Below are positions 39,258 through 47,060 of a stretch of 64,000 bases of DNA, piece by piece. Every line of letters begins with the position of its first letter. Positions within the stretch are counted from its first letter, which is position 1. A program made the position numbers and the translations under genes. The notes under the pieces are model-generated. The model was not told the origin of the DNA, made no database searches, and saw only the letters and a list, made by a program, of their open reading frames with translations. Source of the DNA: Solicola gregarius. Its GTDB lineage: Bacteria; Actinomycetota; Actinomycetes; Propionibacteriales; Nocardioidaceae. The DNA is taken from contig NZ_CP094970.1 in assembly GCF_025790165.1 (NCBI RefSeq), forward strand, positions 248,001 to 312,000, in the 5' to 3' direction.

Positions 39258-40196
39258 GTGGAATCGTCCTATGCGATTCCACTCCCCCTGCTCCTCGCCG
39301 CCGTCGCTCCGGTGCTGCTGCTCACCGCGTGCGGAGGCGACGCCGACTCGGCATCGGGTACGCGCGTCGTCGCGTCGTTCTACCCGTTCGCGTACGTCGC
39401 CGAGCAGGTCGGCGGCGATGCGGTCGACGTCGAGAACCTCACCTCGCCGGGCGCGGAACCGCACGACATCGAGCTCGCACCGAAGCAGGTCGCGGCGGTC
39501 CAGGACGCCGACCTCGCGATCTTCGAGACGGGCTTCCAGCCGGCCGTCGACGACGCCGTCGACCAGGCCGACCTGTCCGACGACGCCCGACTCGACGTCG
39601 CCGACGTGGTCACCCTCCACGAGGCTGAGGAAGGCGAGCACGAGCACGAGGGCGAGGAGGGGCACGACCACGGCAGCCTCGACCCTCATGTCTGGCTCGA
39701 TCCGAACAACATGATCGCGATCACCGAGGCGGCGGCCGACCATCTGAGCGACGCGGACCCCGACCACGCCAAGGAGTTCGCGAAGAACGCAAAGGCGTTC
39801 ACCGATGAGCTCCGCGGGCTCGACCGCGCGTACGAGAAGGGGCTCGCGAACTGCGAACGCAGCACGATCGTGACGAGCCACGACGCATTCGGTTACCTCG
39901 CCGCACGGTACGGCCTCGAACAGGTGGGCATCGCCGGGCTCGACCCGAGCACCGAGCCGTCACCGGAGCAGCTCGCTGACATCACCGACCTCGTGCGCGA
40001 GGATGGGATCACGACGATCTTCACCGAGGAGCTCGTCAGCCCCGCGGTCGCCGAGACGGTGGCCGACGAGACCGGCGCCGACGTTGCGACGCTCGACCCG
40101 ATCGAGGGGCTCAGTGACGACACCGCCGACGAGACGTACGTTTCCCTGATGAAACAGAACCTCGACGCGCTGATGGAGGCGAACGGCTGCTCATGA
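39258..40196 (+). CDS. znuA: Zinc ABC transporter substrate-binding protein ZnuA
   Basis: A 312-residue metal-binding lipoprotein of SBP family 9. The mature part begins TRVVASFYPFAYVAEQVGGD. It has the His/Glu-rich metal loop HEAEEGEHEHEGEEGHDHGS and DPHVWLDPNNM, SHDAFGYLAARYGLEQVGIAGL and a C-terminal cysteine. The lipobox is LTAC. The only in-frame start is GTG 39258, which gives a signal peptide without any positive charge and no ribosome-binding site. An ATG at 39271 in another frame has GGTGGA eight bases upstream and would encode MRFHSP, joining LLLAAVAPVLLLTAC if one C were added to the five-C run at 39284-39288. The 5' end may therefore carry a one-base loss. Confidence 0.88.
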   Translation: MESSYAIPLPLLLAAVAPVLLLTACGGDADSASGTRVVASFYPFAYVAEQVGGDAVDVENLTSPGAEPHDIELAPKQVAAVQDADLAIFETGFQPAVDDAVDQADLSDDARLDVADVVTLHEAEEGEHEHEGEEGHDHGSLDPHVWLDPNNMIAITEAAADHLSDADPDHAKEFAKNAKAFTDELRGLDRAYEKGLANCERSTIVTSHDAFGYLAARYGLEQVGIAGLDPSTEPSPEQLADITDLVREDGITTIFTEELVSPAVAETVADETGADVATLDPIEGLSDDTADETYVSLMKQNLDALMEANGCS

Positions 40197-40378
40197 GCGG
40201 CGAGGAAGGTAGCGAGCGAAGTGGCCGGCCCGACGGAGGAGGGCGGTCCGCGGAGCGAGCGGACGACCGAGCGCGACCAAGAACCATGAGCGGCGAGGAA
40301 GGTAGCGAGCGAAGTGGCCGGCCCGACGGAGGAGGGCGGTCCGCGGAGCGAGCGGACGACCGAGCGCGACCAAGAACC
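40193..40378 (+). repeat. Perfect 93-bp tandem duplication at start of znuC
   Basis: Two identical 93-base units (40193-40285 and 40286-40378), each starting with ATGAGCGGCGAGGAAGGTAG. The first 20 or so bases of a third, diverging copy start at 40379. The unit is 31 codons, so all three ATGs share one frame. Each unit contains a GTCCGC-N7-GCGGAC hairpin. Confidence 0.95.
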
Positions 40379-41158
40379 ATGAGCGGCGAGGAAGATAGCG
40401 ACCCCCTTGCGCTGCACGATGTCGGCGTCGTACTCGGCGGCAGGCCGATCGTCCGGCAGGTCGACCTCTCGGTCGCCGCGGGCGAGTTCGTCACGCTCCT
40501 CGGCAGCAACGGCTCCGGCAAGTCGACACTCGTACGCGCCTGCGTGCGACTGCTGCCGCTGGCGACGGGCACGGTCGAGCTGTTCGGTACGTCGATCGAA
40601 CGGTTCCGCGACTGGCGGCGCGTCGGGTACGTGCCGCAGCGGTCGACCGCGACGTCGGGAGTGCCGTCGACGGTCGGCGAGGTGGTGATGACCGGCCGCC
40701 TCGCACGTCGCAGGTACGCCGGCTGGGCGACGGCACGCGACCGACGCGCCGTTCGCGAAGCGCTCGAGCTCGTCGACCTCGCCGCGCGCGAAGGCGACCC
40801 GGTCGCGCAGCTTTCCGGTGGCCAGCAGCAGCGAGTGATGATCGCACGCGCACTTGCAGGCGAACCGGAGCTGTTGGTCATGGATGAGCCGACGGCCGGC
40901 GTCGACCAGCACAGCCAGGAGATCCTCGCCGGCGTACTCCGCCGAATGCTCTCCGAGCAGACGACCGTCGTCATGGTCGCGCACGAGCTCGGTCCGTTCC
41001 GGACCATGGTCGACCGCGCGATCGTGCTGCGCGACGGACGCATCGCGTACGACGGAGCCGTACCCGACGAGCGCGACCACAGCGGCGACCAGCACCATCT
41101 GCACTCGAGCGAGCCGGTCGACGGCGCCGCCGTACCGCCCGAGGGGGTATGGCCGTGA
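40193..41158 (+). CDS. znuC: Zinc ABC transporter ATP-binding protein ZnuC with repeated N-terminus
   Basis: ATPase of the metal ABC family. Walker A is LLGSNGSGKST, the Q-loop is VGYVPQRS, the signature is [17 protein letters not shown] and Walker B is LLVMDEPTAGVD. The ABC domain starts at about LALHDVGVVLGG. The first 62 residues are two identical 31-residue repeats, charged and glycine/arginine-rich, and absent from normal ZnuC. ATG 40193 overlaps the znuA stop as ATGA. ATGs 40286 and 40379 are alternative starts, and the one at 40379 gives a normal protein of 259 residues. I cannot tell which is used. Confidence 0.9.
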   Translation: MSGEEGSERSGRPDGGGRSAERADDRARPRTMSGEEGSERSGRPDGGGRSAERADDRARPRTMSGEEDSDPLALHDVGVVLGGRPIVRQVDLSVAAGEFVTLLGSNGSGKSTLVRACVRLLPLATGTVELFGTSIERFRDWRRVGYVPQRSTATSGVPSTVGEVVMTGRLARRRYAGWATARDRRAVREALELVDLAAREGDPVAQLSGGQQQRVMIARALAGEPELLVMDEPTAGVDQHSQEILAGVLRRMLSEQTTVVMVAHELGPFRTMVDRAIVLRDGRIAYDGAVPDERDHSGDQHHLHSSEPVDGAAVPPEGVWP

Positions 41159-42144
41159 CGCTCGAGCTGCTCGACTACGACTTCATGCGGCGCGCGCTGA
41201 CCGCCGCGCTGTTGACCGGACTCACGGCGCCCGCGATCGGCACGTACCTCGTGCAGCGGCGTCTTGCCCTGCTCGGAGACGGCATCGGACACATCGCGCT
41301 GACCGGCGTGGCCGTCGGGCTGCTGACGAACCAGGCTCCCCTCGTCACCGCCGTGATCGTCTCGGCGCTCGGCGCGCTCGCCATCGAGCTGCTGCGCGCG
41401 TACGGACGTACGAGCGGCGACGTCGCACTCGCGCTGCTCTTCTACGGAGGCATCGCGGGTGGCGTGCTGCTGACCAACCTCGCGGGCGACTCCGTCGCGA
41501 CCCTGAACAGCTATCTGTTCGGGGCGATCACCACGGTGTCCGACTCCGACCTCCGGCTCGTCTGGATCCTCGCCGCCGTCGTGCTCATCGTCGCGATCGG
41601 CCTTGCCCCACAGCTGTTCGCGGTGTGCCAGGACGAGGAGTACGCGCGCGTCACGGGCGTGCCCGTCCGTGCGTACGGGCTGTTGATCGCCGTGCTCGCG
41701 GCCGTCACCGTCACGGTCTCGATGCGCACGGTCGGCCTGCTGCTGGTATCGGCGCTGATGGTCGTACCCGTTGCCACCGCGCAACAGTTCACGCGCAGCT
41801 TCCGGACGACCTTCGGTATCGCGATGGTCCTCGGAGTCATCGCCTCGATCTCCGGGGTCGGCGCGAGCTTCGAGTACGACACCTCGCCCGGGCCCACGAT
41901 CGTGATGATCGCGCTCGCGTTCTTCCTGGTGACCGCGCCGGTCGGGGCCGCCATCCGCGCAGCACGCCGCAGACGGCTGCCGTTCGACGCGACCGTCGAG
42001 CCCGCCCACGTACCGGCCGTCGAACACCCTCACGAACACGGCGACGACTGCGGTCACGCGGCGGTCCCCCACGGCGACCACGTCGACTACATTCATGGCG
42101 GTCACCGACACGCCTCCCACCAAGGCCACTACGACGAGCACTGA
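41149..42144 (+). CDS. znuB: Zinc ABC transporter permease ZnuB with His-rich tail
   Basis: A 331-residue permease of the ABC-3 family with about eight hydrophobic segments, including RRALTAALLTGLTAPAIGTYL and RRLALLGDGIGHIALTGVAVG. After the last helix and a basic RAARRRR stop, a 50-residue cytoplasmic tail contains 13 histidines (HPHEHGDDCGHAAVPHGDH and on), likely a zinc-binding regulatory or buffering tail. The start overlaps znuC by ten bases, consistent with an operon. Confidence 0.92.
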   Translation: MAVTLELLDYDFMRRALTAALLTGLTAPAIGTYLVQRRLALLGDGIGHIALTGVAVGLLTNQAPLVTAVIVSALGALAIELLRAYGRTSGDVALALLFYGGIAGGVLLTNLAGDSVATLNSYLFGAITTVSDSDLRLVWILAAVVLIVAIGLAPQLFAVCQDEEYARVTGVPVRAYGLLIAVLAAVTVTVSMRTVGLLLVSALMVVPVATAQQFTRSFRTTFGIAMVLGVIASISGVGASFEYDTSPGPTIVMIALAFFLVTAPVGAAIRAARRRRLPFDATVEPAHVPAVEHPHEHGDDCGHAAVPHGDHVDYIHGGHRHASHQGHYDEH

Positions 42145-42154
42145 GAGCAACCCG

Positions 42155-42553
42155 ATGTCCAAGCCACAGATCCGCACGACCCGGCAACGCCGGGCCGTCG
42201 CGGCCGTGCTCGACGAGCTGGACGGGTTCTCGAGCGCACAGCAGATCCACGACCTGCTCCGCAGCCAGGGCGAGTCGATCGGGCTGAGCACCGTCTACCG
42301 CAACCTGCAGGCACTCGCCGATGCCGAGGAGGTCGACGTACTCCGCAAGGATGACGGCGAGGCGCTGTATCGCCAATGCAGTAAGGGGCATCACCACCAC
42401 CTCGTATGCCGCCACTGTGGTCGTACCGTCGAGATCGAGGGGCCCACCGTCGAGCGCTGGACCAACCAGAAGGCCGCCGAGAACGGGTTCGTCGACGTCC
42501 AGCACACGCTCGAGATCTTCGGCACCTGCAGTGAGTGCCGGGCCGTCCCGTAA
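42155..42553 (+). CDS. zur: Zinc uptake regulator Zur (FUR family)
   Basis: A 132-residue FUR-family repressor. The winged-helix part includes TTRQRRAVAAVLDELDGFSSAQQIHDLL and GLSTVYRNLQALADA. The metal-sensing part has GHHHHLVCRHCGRTVEI and a second pair CSEC near the end, the structural zinc site. Its place directly after znuB and the Zur-like box before znuA support Zur over Fur. ATG 42155 is preferred; ATG 42095 lies within the znuB tail. Confidence 0.92.
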   Translation: MSKPQIRTTRQRRAVAAVLDELDGFSSAQQIHDLLRSQGESIGLSTVYRNLQALADAEEVDVLRKDDGEALYRQCSKGHHHHLVCRHCGRTVEIEGPTVERWTNQKAAENGFVDVQHTLEIFGTCSECRAVP

Positions 42554-42557
42554 GGTC

Positions 42558-43463
42558 ATGGCGCTCACGGTCTGGGCAACCGACGACTGGCATCCGGTCG
42601 CGGCAGAGCACCGTGCCCGCGTACGTACGTGGACGGCACCGCACCTCGCCCGCCGTGAGTCGGGGGTACGGCATCCGGTCGAGGACTTCCTGTTCGAGTA
42701 CTACTCGTTCTCGCCGGGCAAGCTGGAGCGGTGGCACCCGGGCATCGGTCAGGTGCTCGCCGGGCCGGGCGTCGACGGCTACCGAGCGCTCGCCGACTAC
42801 CGCGCGTACGACGACGGGGTCGGTGCCGATCCGGAGCGACTCGGGCGGCGGCGCGACGGTCTGGTGTGGATGCGCGATCTGCTCGCGCTCACGCAGGGAC
42901 GCGACGCACGTACGAACTGCTTCGGCCTGCACGAGTGGGCGATGGTGTACCGAACGCGTCGCGACGAGGTGCGCCACGAGGCGTACCCGCTGCGACTCGG
43001 GCATCGCGGGACGGACGAGGTGGTGGAGTCGCACCAGCTGCGCTGCACCCACTTCGACGCGTTCCGGTTCTTCACCGATGAGGCCCGACCGCGCAATGCG
43101 GCCGAGCTGAGCCGGGCGACGCAGCCGTCGAAGGAGCAGCCGGGATGCCTCCACGCGAACATGGATCTCTACCGAGCGGCGTACAAGTTCTCGCCGTTCG
43201 TACGCTCGGAGCTGGTCGCCGACTGCTTCGAGCTCGCGCGCGACATTCGCGAGCTGGACATGCGTGCCTCGCCGTACGACCTGAGCTCACTCGGATACGC
43301 CCCCGTGCGGATAGAGGACCCTGCAGGCAAGGCGGAGTACGTCGCGGGGCAGCGGGCCTTCGCGGGACGGGCGGCGGTTTTGCGAGGACGTCTCATCGAC
43401 GAGCTCGATGAGCTGCTCGGGATTGTGCGTGAGCGCGGGCCGTCGGCAAGAATCGACCTTTGA
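42558..43463 (+). CDS. Actinobacterial protein annotated as 3-methyladenine DNA glycosylase
   Basis: A 301-residue protein of an actinobacterial family usually labelled 3-methyladenine DNA glycosylase. Conserved blocks are HPVEDFLFEYYSFSPGKLERWHPG, CFGLHEWAMVYR, HQLRCTHFDAFRFFT, EQPGCLHANMDLYRAAYKFSPF and ELVADCFELARDIRELDMRASPYDL. I do not see a classical glycosylase motif, so the label should be treated as tentative. It starts four bases after the zur stop and is probably co-transcribed. Its stop codon lies in the left arm of a 21-bp inverted repeat. Confidence 0.75.
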   Translation: MALTVWATDDWHPVAAEHRARVRTWTAPHLARRESGVRHPVEDFLFEYYSFSPGKLERWHPGIGQVLAGPGVDGYRALADYRAYDDGVGADPERLGRRRDGLVWMRDLLALTQGRDARTNCFGLHEWAMVYRTRRDEVRHEAYPLRLGHRGTDEVVESHQLRCTHFDAFRFFTDEARPRNAAELSRATQPSKEQPGCLHANMDLYRAAYKFSPFVRSELVADCFELARDIRELDMRASPYDLSSLGYAPVRIEDPAGKAEYVAGQRAFAGRAAVLRGRLIDELDELLGIVRERGPSARIDL

Positions 43464-43495
43464 CCGGCCGGAGGCGGTCAAAGGTCGATTCTTGC
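43446..43495. terminator. Perfect 21-bp-arm inverted repeat between convergent genes
   Basis: GCAAGAATCGACCTTTGACC plus G (43446-43466) is the exact complement of 43475-43495, with the eight-base loop GCCGGAGG. The left arm contains the last codons and stop of the upstream gene and the right arm ends eight bases before the stop of the SDR gene. There is no U-tract. Confidence 0.72.
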
Positions 43496-43502
43496 GTCAC
43501 CC

Positions 43503-44192
43503 CTACCCCAACCCCAGACCCGGGAAGCCATCACCCGGATCGCGATTCGCGTCCCACAGCATGTCCGCAACGGCGTCCGGCTCGTGCCGTAGCCCAGGTC
43601 CGACGGCTCCGCGGATCGTCAGGTGCGCGACGTTGACGCCGGACGGTCGGAGCGCGTCGCGCAACAGCCGGAAGTACGCCGCGGCGGCGGTCGTGGCCAC
43701 GGCGCTGGCGGCGCGGTCCGACGAGGGCTGCGTGGCGCCGCTGCCGGTGGTGAACAGTAGCGAGCCGTGCCGCCGCTCGAGCATTCCCTCCACCACGGTC
43801 GATACCGCCGTCGTTGCCCCACCGACGCCGAGCGTCAACGCGGACACGAGATCGTCGGCCGTCGTGTCGAGGACAGGTTTGATGAGATCAACGTCGGGCA
43901 GCGGGCAGAACACGAGGACGTCGGTCGGCCCGAGCCGCTCCTCGAGCTCGAGAATCGCATTGCGCAGTGCGGTTCCCTCGCCAGCGTCCGCCGCGACGTA
44001 CGCGACCTCGCCGTCGACTCGCACGTCGCCGGACAGCCGAGCTGCAAGCTCGCGCAGGCGAGGCTCCGTCCGCGAGACCAGCCCGACGTCGTACCCCTCG
44101 ATCGCGAACCGCCGCGCCGTAGAGAAGCCGATGCCGGGCCCTGCCCCGATCACGACGGCGTTGGGGCGGGCGTGGGCGTTCCTAGGTGTCAT
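43503..44192 (-). CDS. SDR-family protein with degenerate active site
   Basis: A 229-residue short-chain dehydrogenase/reductase fold. The nucleotide-binding motif is VVIGAGPGIGFSTARRFA (GxGxGxGxx variant of TGxxxGxG). The expected catalytic Tyr-x3-Lys is not visible in the SSDRAASAVATTAAAAYFRLL region, so catalysis may be lost or unusual. ATG 44192 is chosen, preceded by AAGGTGG. It is divergent from the XRE regulator, which probably controls it. Confidence 0.8.
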   Translation of the reverse strand: MTPRNAHARPNAVVIGAGPGIGFSTARRFAIEGYDVGLVSRTEPRLRELAARLSGDVRVDGEVAYVAADAGEGTALRNAILELEERLGPTDVLVFCPLPDVDLIKPVLDTTADDLVSALTLGVGGATTAVSTVVEGMLERRHGSLLFTTGSGATQPSSDRAASAVATTAAAAYFRLLRDALRPSGVNVAHLTIRGAVGPGLRHEPDAVADMLWDANRDPGDGFPGLGLG

Positions 44193-44237
44193 GGTGCCAC
44201 CTTGCGCGTACCAGCACGTACGCGGAAGGCCGCGTTC

Positions 44238-44262
44238 TTCCTGGGTGCAGCACACCCTGGAA
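44238..44262. promoter_or_regulatory. Imperfect palindrome between SDR and XRE genes
   Basis: TTCCTGGGTGCAGCACACCCTGGAA pairs at most positions around its centre. It lies midway between the two divergent starts and is a candidate operator for the XRE protein. Confidence 0.4.
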
Positions 44263-44290
44263 GAGGCCCGGCCGACGGTATCGTTGCGGC

Positions 44291-45085
44291 GTGTCCGAGC
44301 TCGGCGACTATCTGCGAACCACCCGCGACCAGTTGAGCCCGGGCGACGCAGGCATCCACGACACCCATCGGCGCCGCGTACCGGGCCTCCGCAGGGAGGA
44401 GGTTGCTGCCCGAGCGGGCGTCAGCGTCGACTACTACATCCGCCTGGAGCAGGGTCGGGAACGGTCCCCCTCGACGCAGACGACCGCCGCGATCGCACGC
44501 GCGCTGCTCCTCGACGGCCACAACACCAAGCACCTGTTCCGGCTCGCGGGCATCACACCGGCAATGCCCGTACCGACCGATCGGGGTCTCGATCCCGACC
44601 TGCGCGACCTCATCGACTCGCTGGCCGACAATCCGATCATCATCCTCGGCAACGCCCTCGACGTCGTTGCGACGAACCGACTCGGCGAAGCGATGTTCTG
44701 CGGCTTCCCATACTCGCGGAACCTGCTCGAGTCGGTATTCCTCGCCCCACAGTCACCCACGTTCTATCGCGACTGGGACCAGATCGCGGAGTACACGGCA
44801 GCCGCATTCCGACTCCTCCACGGCGAGAACCCGACGAACGATCGCATCAACGCCGTCATGGACCGGGTCGCCTCCGACAGCCCACGATTCCGGCAGATCT
44901 GGGCGACCAATCTCGTTCGAGGCCGGCGACTACGGCGCAAGCGTCTCCTCCACCCGGTCGTCGGCGAGCTCACCGTGGCCGTTCAGGCGTTCGATGCCCG
45001 CTCGAGCCCGGGGCTGGAGGTGGTCGTGTACCGAGCCGCTACCGCCGACGACGCGACGAAGCTTCACGCCCTCCACACGAGTTGA
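44291..45085 (+). CDS. XRE-family regulator with MmyB-like ligand domain
   Basis: A 264-residue protein. The N-terminal helix-turn-helix is RRVPGLRREEVAARAGVSVDYYIRLEQG, with the family pattern RRxxGLRREEvA. The rest matches the MmyB-like ligand-binding domain, including NALDVVATNRLGEAMF, FYRDWDQIAEYTAAAFR and HPVVGELTVAVQAFD. Such regulators usually control an adjacent divergent SDR or oxidoreductase. The GTG start at 44291 was chosen by the HTH boundary. Convergent with lysE. Confidence 0.9.
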   Translation: MSELGDYLRTTRDQLSPGDAGIHDTHRRRVPGLRREEVAARAGVSVDYYIRLEQGRERSPSTQTTAAIARALLLDGHNTKHLFRLAGITPAMPVPTDRGLDPDLRDLIDSLADNPIIILGNALDVVATNRLGEAMFCGFPYSRNLLESVFLAPQSPTFYRDWDQIAEYTAAAFRLLHGENPTNDRINAVMDRVASDSPRFRQIWATNLVRGRRLRRKRLLHPVVGELTVAVQAFDARSSPGLEVVVYRAATADDATKLHALHTS

Positions 45086-45101
45086 ACCTCCCGCAGCTGC
45101 G

Positions 45102-45734
45102 CTACTGCGCCGGCTGACTCAACCCGAGACGCACCGCGAATCCACCGAGCAACGTGCCCGCGACCCACCGCGAAACCCGATCGGCCGTACGACTGCGTTG
45201 GAGTACGCCCGAAGCAGCGGCGGCCGCCAGCACCCAGCCGGCGTTGACGAGTGCGGCCACGGTGATCTGTACGAGACCGAGGACCACGATCTGGAGCGGG
45301 ACGCTGCCACGGTCCGGATCGACGAACTGCGGCAGCAGCGCCGCGTAGATCAGCGCGATCTTCGGGTTCAACAGGCAGGTGGTGAGCCCCATGACGTACA
45401 ACCGCCGCCGGGAGTGGTCGCGCGCCTCTCCCGCCCGGAACACCGGACGGCCGCCCCGCACGATGCCGACGGCGAGATAGAGCAGGTAAAGCGCACCAGC
45501 CACCTTGACGACGATGAACAACGCGGGAACGGTCGAGAACAACACCGACAGCCCTGCGGTGGTTGCGATCACGTACAGCGCGAAGCCGGTGACGACACCG
45601 GCCAGCGAGATCAGCCCCGCGGTGCGTCCCTGGCTGATCGACCTCGACACCAGGTACATCATGTTCGGGCCGGGCGTGATCACCATGCCGAACGCGATGA
45701 TCGCGACCCCGACCACCGACGCGAAGGTGACCAT
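45102..45734 (-). CDS. LysE/RhtB family exporter
   Basis: A 210-residue inner-membrane protein with six hydrophobic segments. It shows the LysE start GMVITPGPNMMYLVSRSISQGRTAGLISLAGVVTGF and the LNPKIALIYAALLPQFVDP motif. LysE/RhtB proteins export amino acids such as lysine, homoserine or threonine; substrate not determined. The start ATG overlaps the methyltransferase stop by one base (TGATG). Confidence 0.9.
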   Translation of the reverse strand: MVTFASVVGVAIIAFGMVITPGPNMMYLVSRSISQGRTAGLISLAGVVTGFALYVIATTAGLSVLFSTVPALFIVVKVAGALYLLYLAVGIVRGGRPVFRAGEARDHSRRRLYVMGLTTCLLNPKIALIYAALLPQFVDPDRGSVPLQIVVLGLVQITVAALVNAGWVLAAAAASGVLQRSRTADRVSRWVAGTLLGGFAVRLGLSQPAQ

Positions 45735-46519
45735 CAGCGCTCCTCGCGCCCGTCGGTGACCCGACCCTCGGGCCGCCGTGCCGTGAGCACCCACATTCCG
45801 CGCTCGCCCGGTCGCGCCTCGCTCACCTCGAACCCGATGCGAGCAAGTTGGTCGCCCACCTGATCGGGTGCGAGTCGAAGCTTGAAGTAGCTGCTCTTGT
45901 GGAGATCCCAGGAACCGTCGTCGGAGCGCACATAGACGAGGTCGTGGACCTTGATCCGATCGCCAACGTCTTCGAGGAAGCAGGTCAGGATGGTTGAGTC
46001 ATCGGATCGGACCGGCAGAAAGCGGTCGAGTCCCCTTGCCGCGACCGTGAGGTCGCGAAACGTGAGTACGAGCCGCCCGCCCGGCACCAGCACTCGGAAG
46101 ACATCGTCCAGCACTCGCTCGACGGCGGCCCTGCTCGGCAGGTGTGGCAAGGTATCGCCCATACACACGACGGTCGCCACCGAGGTCGGAGGCACGATGC
46201 CGTCGAGCCCGTGCGCAAAGTCGGCTCGCACGGTCCGAATCGCCGTCGACGTCTCCGTCCGCCTTTCCAGCTCGGCGAGCAATGTCGCGCTGCTGTCGAC
46301 GGCGATCACCTCGTCGAAGCCGAGGCGGGCAAGCGCGAGGCTCTGCAGTCCCGACCCGCAACCCAGGTCTAGGGCCGTTGCGGATGAGCCCGGCACGGCG
46401 TGCACAAGGTCGGCGAGCTGGGTCTCCTGCCCGACGACCAGACGCTCGAAGTCGGGCCCCAGCATCCAGGTGTAGTGCCGGGCGAGCACCCGCTCGTAGT
46501 GCTCGGCGACGTCAGACAT
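45734..46519 (-). CDS. SAM-dependent methyltransferase
   Basis: A 261-residue class I methyltransferase. Motif I is ALDLGCGSGLQSLALARLG, followed by the acidic VIAVDSS loop, TVVCMGDTLPHLPSR and VLVPGGRLVLTFRDL. The substrate is unknown. The start has GAGGAGG eight bases before it and lies within the 3' end of the MarR gene. Order in the operon is marR, methyltransferase, lysE. Confidence 0.88.
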   Translation of the reverse strand: MSDVAEHYERVLARHYTWMLGPDFERLVVGQETQLADLVHAVPGSSATALDLGCGSGLQSLALARLGFDEVIAVDSSATLLAELERRTETSTAIRTVRADFAHGLDGIVPPTSVATVVCMGDTLPHLPSRAAVERVLDDVFRVLVPGGRLVLTFRDLTVAARGLDRFLPVRSDDSTILTCFLEDVGDRIKVHDLVYVRSDDGSWDLHKSSYFKLRLAPDQVGDQLARIGFEVSEARPGERGMWVLTARRPEGRVTDGREER

Positions 46520-47012
46520 CGCGCCTCCTCGAGGTCGCACCGGCGCCGGATTCGCCCGACAGCACCCACGTCGCAAGGTCGGCAAGATAGACATTATCGA
46601 CTGCATCGGAAAGTGCCCTGCCCAGCGCGCGACGGTACGTCGGCGTGACATCTCGATAGTGTTTCCGCCCCGACGCGGTGACGGTCGCCGTCACAGCCCG
46701 GCCGTCGCCGTCGGCTCCCCTGCGCTCGACCAGACCGCGCGCCTCGAGTCGACCGACGAGCCTGGTGACCGTGCTGATCTGCAGGCCGATACGACCCGCA
46801 AGCTCGCCCATCCGAAGGGCCGGCCGGCTGTCCGGGCGGCTCAGCGCGCACAGCGCGCGATAGTCCGACAACGGAAGCCCGTGGCTCGTGCGCAGGGCGT
46901 CGTCCAGTTCCTTTTCGACCTGACCCAGCAGGCGTACGGTCATGCACCAGCGATCGTCCTGGTCGTCGTCCGAGTACGGATCCGTCGGCGCGCGCGAGGT
47001 CAAGAGTGCCAT
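46512..47012 (-). CDS. MarR-family regulator
   Basis: A 166-residue winged-helix regulator. Key parts are LSDYRALCALSR, GELAGRIGLQISTVTRLVGRLEARGLVERR (the recognition helix) and the wing DGDGRAVTATVTASGRKHY. It leads the methyltransferase-lysE operon and probably represses it via the palindrome just upstream (47024-47043). Confidence 0.9.
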   Translation of the reverse strand: MALLTSRAPTDPYSDDDQDDRWCMTVRLLGQVEKELDDALRTSHGLPLSDYRALCALSRPDSRPALRMGELAGRIGLQISTVTRLVGRLEARGLVERRGADGDGRAVTATVTASGRKHYRDVTPTYRRALGRALSDAVDNVYLADLATWVLSGESGAGATSRRRDV

Positions 47013-47023
47013 GACGCAACGTT

Positions 47024-47043
47024 ACTTGCTTGTGCAAGCAGGT
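47024..47043. promoter_or_regulatory. Palindromic operator of the MarR operon
   Basis: ACTTGCTTGTGCAAGCAGGT pairs at eight of nine positions around a TG centre. It lies 12 bases upstream of the marR start, a fitting autoregulatory MarR site. Confidence 0.62.
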
Positions 47044-47060
47044 ACAACGGCGGCGTTGGC

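Noticed and set aside
40193-40400. CRISPR array
   Set aside because: The repeats are two directly adjacent 93-bp copies with no spacers and lie inside a reading frame.
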